Assembly (NCBI GenBank): GCA_050304135.1
Contig: JBNLDC010000029.1
Coordinates: 62,001-126,000 of the forward strand
Direction: 5' to 3'
Length of the DNA: 64,000 nt
DNA from: JAFGNB01 sp050304135
Lineage (GTDB): Bacteria > Fibrobacterota > Chitinivibrionia > Chitinivibrionales > Chitinispirillaceae
A program made the position numbers and the translations under genes. Below are positions 61,474 to 64,000 of this stretch, one piece after another; within the stretch, counting starts at the first letter, position 1; the number at the start of each line of letters is the position of its first letter. Under the pieces are notes generated by a model. That model was not told the origin of the DNA and searched no databases. It was given only the letters and a program-made list of their open reading frames with translations.

Positions 61474-62601
61474 ATGGAATTCCGGAAAAAGGCGTTGGAA
61501 CAGTTCATTACCCCCGAATCCTTTATCCCCATCAAGAAACGTGATCTGAGCGGTCCCAACGGCTGGTTGCTGTTCGTTGCCTGCAACAGCGGTATCGATC
61601 TGGCGGTATCCGTCAAGCAGGAGTACGAGGCGATGCTCAGAGAAAGCGGCAGTGAGCTGCACGAAATTCCTCTGCTCGGCAGCTACAACGATCCGATTAC
61701 GCGTGTGTTCTCGGATACCGAAACGTGTCCGCGACTCAACGAACACGTTGCCGGATCGAATGCCTATGTTTTCCAGTGTGTTCACGAGAACATCACCCAT
61801 AATACCGTCAACGAAAACATTCAGCAGCTTCTGCAGGTGGTACGTACCCTGCGGGCGCACCGTGCACGCACCATTACCGTGGTGACGCCTTACGCGCCCT
61901 ATTCACGGCAGGATAAACCGAGTTTTCTTGCCCGTGAAGCGACCCTCGCGAGCCTGTTTGTTGATCAGCTCAAAATCGCCGGTGCGCAGACGCATATGAC
62001 CTATCATCCGCATGCGCTTTCGCTTTACGGTTTTTATGAACCGGAAATGATGCTGGTTGCGCTGAGCGGTCTGGGGTTGCTCACCGAGATATTTCAGTCG
62101 TTCAAGGGACTCGAAGACGTGGTGGCGGTCTCGACGGATGCGGGTGGAGCGAAATTTACCGTCCATTTCAGTGAGGCGATGAATATTCCCTACGCGATCG
62201 CCAACAAGTTCAGGCCGGGAAAGGACCGTGCGAATCTGCTCGGCATCATCGGTGATCTGAACGGAAAAAAGACGGCGATTATTTCCGATGATGAAACGGT
62301 CACCGGCTCCTCAATCGCGAATGCAACCCGGTGGCTCTACAGCAATTTCGGGGTTAAAGAAATCCATATTGCTATCAGTCATCTCAAGATCAAGGAAGAG
62401 TACATTCCCACCATTATAGAGCTGCACGAGCAGTATGGATTGGCGGCACTGCACACTACCGATTCCATACCGCAGATTCCGGCAGTGAAAAATCTCGACT
62501 TCATCAAAACACATTCATTGTCGCGGCGATTCGCCTCGACCATCAACAAACTGCACTACAACCAGTCGATCAGTGATCTCTTCGGTAAAGTACAATCATG
62601 A
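61474..62601 (+). CDS. prs: Divergent ribose-phosphate pyrophosphokinase (PRPP synthetase)
   Basis: 375 aa, longer than the common 310-320 aa enzyme. ATG 61474 is preceded by CAGGAG, and the frame also opens at 61270 inside prmA. Recognisable parts: the catalytic flexible loop YAPYSRQDKPSFLAREATLA, a metal-site region MTYHPHALSLYGFYE (usually DLHADQIQGFF) and the PRPP loop ISDDETVTGSSIANATRWLY. The N-terminal 60 residues are extra. It makes PRPP from ribose-5-phosphate and ATP. Substitutions in the metal region suggest altered regulation, but the core motifs are intact. It sits behind thiC-prmA, separated by 61 bases. Confidence 0.8.
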   Translation: MEFRKKALEQFITPESFIPIKKRDLSGPNGWLLFVACNSGIDLAVSVKQEYEAMLRESGSELHEIPLLGSYNDPITRVFSDTETCPRLNEHVAGSNAYVFQCVHENITHNTVNENIQQLLQVVRTLRAHRARTITVVTPYAPYSRQDKPSFLAREATLASLFVDQLKIAGAQTHMTYHPHALSLYGFYEPEMMLVALSGLGLLTEIFQSFKGLEDVVAVSTDAGGAKFTVHFSEAMNIPYAIANKFRPGKDRANLLGIIGDLNGKKTAIISDDETVTGSSIANATRWLYSNFGVKEIHIAISHLKIKEEYIPTIIELHEQYGLAALHTTDSIPQIPAVKNLDFIKTHSLSRRFASTINKLHYNQSISDLFGKVQS

Positions 62602-62627
62602 CCGGCAGGGCACCGTCGGCGGTAGTG

Positions 62628-62959
62628 CTATACCGCAACCGACGGTGGCATTTCCTCTCGTTGTTGTGTTTCGGCCCGTAACATGATCAGCATCATTTTA
62701 AACGCCTGGGCCGTACGGAGGGCGTGCGGTATTCCCGCCGGTATGATGATCATTTCCCCCGCGACCATTTCATGTCCGGTTCCCCCGATCGTTCAAACCG
62801 CTTTTCCGTCGAGTACCTGAACAACTGCGTCGTAGGGTGAAGTATGTTCAATGAGTCCCTGCCCGGATCGAATGAAAAAAGGGTACTATCACCGATTCCC
62901 TTACCGATAATGGTTTTACTGACCACTGAACCTTCTGCATAAGGGATATGTCCGTTCAC
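62628..62959 (-). pseudogene. Cupin gene broken by a frameshift and an in-frame TGA
   Basis: On the minus strand, GTG 62959 opens a typical small cupin: NGHIPYAEGSVVSKTIIGKG, TLFSFDPG. At about 62863-62865 the frame is lost (one G appears deleted in a G-run). The next frame continues QGLIEHTSPYDAVVQVLDGK, AV, then a TGA at 62793-62795 where Trp is expected, then TIGGTGHEMVAGEMIIIPAG, IPHALRTAQAFKMMLIMLRA and a TAG at 62628. Two independent lesions in an otherwise well-kept cupin indicate recent decay. Confidence 0.8.
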
Positions 62960-63093
62960 GTTGAATGGAATACTTTTTCCGCTATAAATGTCTCTCTGTT
63001 TCGTACCGGATCGGATCTACGGTGCATGGTGTACTGTAACGGATTTCGATACTACCGTTTTAAGTAGTGCGGAAACTTTATCTATATGATAAA

Positions 63094-63120
63094 ATAACTA
63101 CCTGCAGGAGCTGTAGTTAT
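63094..63120 (+). promoter_or_regulatory. Hairpin framing the ribosome-binding site of the PAS sensor
   Basis: ATAACTAC (63094-63101) and GTAGTTAT (63113-63120) form a perfect 8-bp stem. The loop contains CAGGAG and the stem includes the first bases of the start codon at 63119. It may regulate translation. Confidence 0.4.
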
Positions 63121-64000
63121 GATGCATGTCCCCAGTACCATTCTTCTATCGGAAATTGCCACGGCAAGCCTGTTTACCACTAGTGTTCCCCTTCCCCGGT
63201 TTGAGGCGGTGGCACTGCTCTTTGCCCTGGTCGGCCTGTTTTTCGCACTTGTCGCCTGGAGAAAAAACCGTGCATTGCGTGGTGAGATTCTCTCCCGGGA
63301 ACAGGCACAGCGTGATCTAATGCAGGCTAAAAACCGGTATCAGACGCTGGTGGATAATCTCCCTCAATCAATCTTCTGGAAAGATACCGATTGCCGGTAC
63401 ATCTCTGTCAATAAAACCTACGCACAACTGCTCCGTCGCCGGACAACGGATGTTATCGGCAGGACGGATCATGATTTTTTCCCGCCGCAGCCCGCCGATA
63501 AATTCCGTGACGATGACCGGCGTATCATGGAAAGCCGTGAAGCCGAGGAGCTGGTGGATCAGATTACCATCAACGGCAGGAAACGGTGGATACACACGGT
63601 AAAAACACCGCTTCAGGATGAAAACAGTGAGGTGCAGGGTATCCTCGGTATATTCTGGGATATTACCGATCAGAAAGCGTCGCACGACGCTCTATGCGAT
63701 ACACAGCGGTTCAACGAGAGTGTCATGCGGTCAACCCTTGATGTGGTGTATATCTACGATGTGGTTGACGAAATGATTGTGTATGCCAATGCGCATCTCT
63801 CAGAACTGCTGGGCTACAGTGACGCCGAACTGCGGGCGATGGGAAGCACGTTCCATGAGCGACTCCTGCACCCCGAGGATCGGTGGATGATTGCAGATCT
63901 GCTTGCCCGGAGCGCTTCGCAGCGTGACGGAGTCGTTGAAACGCTTGAGTTGCGGATGCGTGATGTGGTGGGGCGGTGGATCTGGTTTCAGGCCCGCTAT
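63119..64000 (+). CDS. PAS-domain membrane sensor, N-terminal part (cut by window end)
   Basis: 294 codons are visible, and the frame is open to the last base. ATG 63119 (or 63122) follows CAGGAG. One membrane helix (VALLFALVGLFFALVAW, about 33-49) is followed by a coiled coil and two PAS domains: QTLVDNLPQSIFWKDTDCRY, VIGRTDHDFFPPQPADKF, TPLQDENSEVQGILGIFWDI, then DVVYIYDVVDEMIVYANAHL and LLGYSDAELRAMG. It is probably a histidine kinase or diguanylate cyclase; the output domain is outside the window. Confidence 0.82.
   Translation, partial: MMHVPSTILLSEIATASLFTTSVPLPRFEAVALLFALVGLFFALVAWRKNRALRGEILSREQAQRDLMQAKNRYQTLVDNLPQSIFWKDTDCRYISVNKTYAQLLRRRTTDVIGRTDHDFFPPQPADKFRDDDRRIMESREAEELVDQITINGRKRWIHTVKTPLQDENSEVQGILGIFWDITDQKASHDALCDTQRFNESVMRSTLDVVYIYDVVDEMIVYANAHLSELLGYSDAELRAMGSTFHERLLHPEDRWMIADLLARSASQRDGVVETLELRMRDVVGRWIWFQARY

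Overview
The window most resembles the chromosome of a Gram-negative, polysaccharide-degrading bacterium of the Fibrobacterota/Chitinivibrionia type. The basis is a protein carrying a fibro-slime domain, several outer-membrane barrels, a TonB receptor, an Omp85 protein, many lipoproteins, and secreted carbohydrate-active enzymes that share a C-terminal sorting-like module. The taxonomic placement is inference. I found no rRNA, tRNA or CRISPR array. Both end genes are cut by the window edges.

Layout. 1-4.3 kb: an outer-membrane barrel fragment, a decayed PIN toxin, a NodIJ-type ABC exporter, a small lipoprotein and an RlmM-like RNA methyltransferase. 4.6-10 kb: the fibro-slime protein, a secreted propeller-like protein and a short-chain dehydrogenase. 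10.1-12.4 kb: a divergent nitrogen-type locus. One arm holds an ArsC/Spx-like nitrogenase-associated protein, a HEPN-like protein and a small protein; the other holds a Nif11-domain peptide with a Cys-rich tail and a small partner. Each arm has a good sigma-54 (-24/-12) promoter match. 12.5-14.4 kb: an XRE regulator, BtrH-like acyltransferase and acyl carrier protein cassette. 14.6-21.5 kb: a metal or metallophore uptake cluster (TonB receptor, methyltransferase, FmdE-like protein, FecBCD-type ABC importer) behind an operator-like repeat array.

21.7-31.9 kb: a PAS-LuxR regulator, a chemoreceptor with two CZB domains, a secreted esterase, a large PEP-synthase-N-terminal-like protein, NADP-type glutamate dehydrogenase and, divergent from it, an NrpR-family nitrogen regulator. 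The gap between the last two contains GGAA-N6-TTCC, the operator described for archaeal NrpR. A closely matching dyad precedes the fibro-slime gene. 32-44 kb: outer-membrane proteins, a GH30 glycosidase, lipoproteins, a BNR-4 propeller protein, a secreted archaemetzincin, another secreted glycosidase-like protein and a YihY-family membrane protein.

44-64 kb: two tandem paralogous cadherin-like lipoproteins, an O-antigen ligase-like TPR protein, two non-autonomous transposon-like elements, an EFR1 flavodoxin/ferredoxin, a GH57/DUF3536 protein, a TPR/Omp85 pair, a cysteine-poor DksA-like protein, ThiC, PrmA, a divergent PRPP synthetase, a decayed cupin gene and the start of a PAS sensor.

The strongest regulatory theme is nitrogen: NrpR with gdhA, plus the sigma-54/Nif11 locus. 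The best candidates for undescribed biology are the Nif11 locus with its divergent arm and the adjacent BtrH-ACP cassette.
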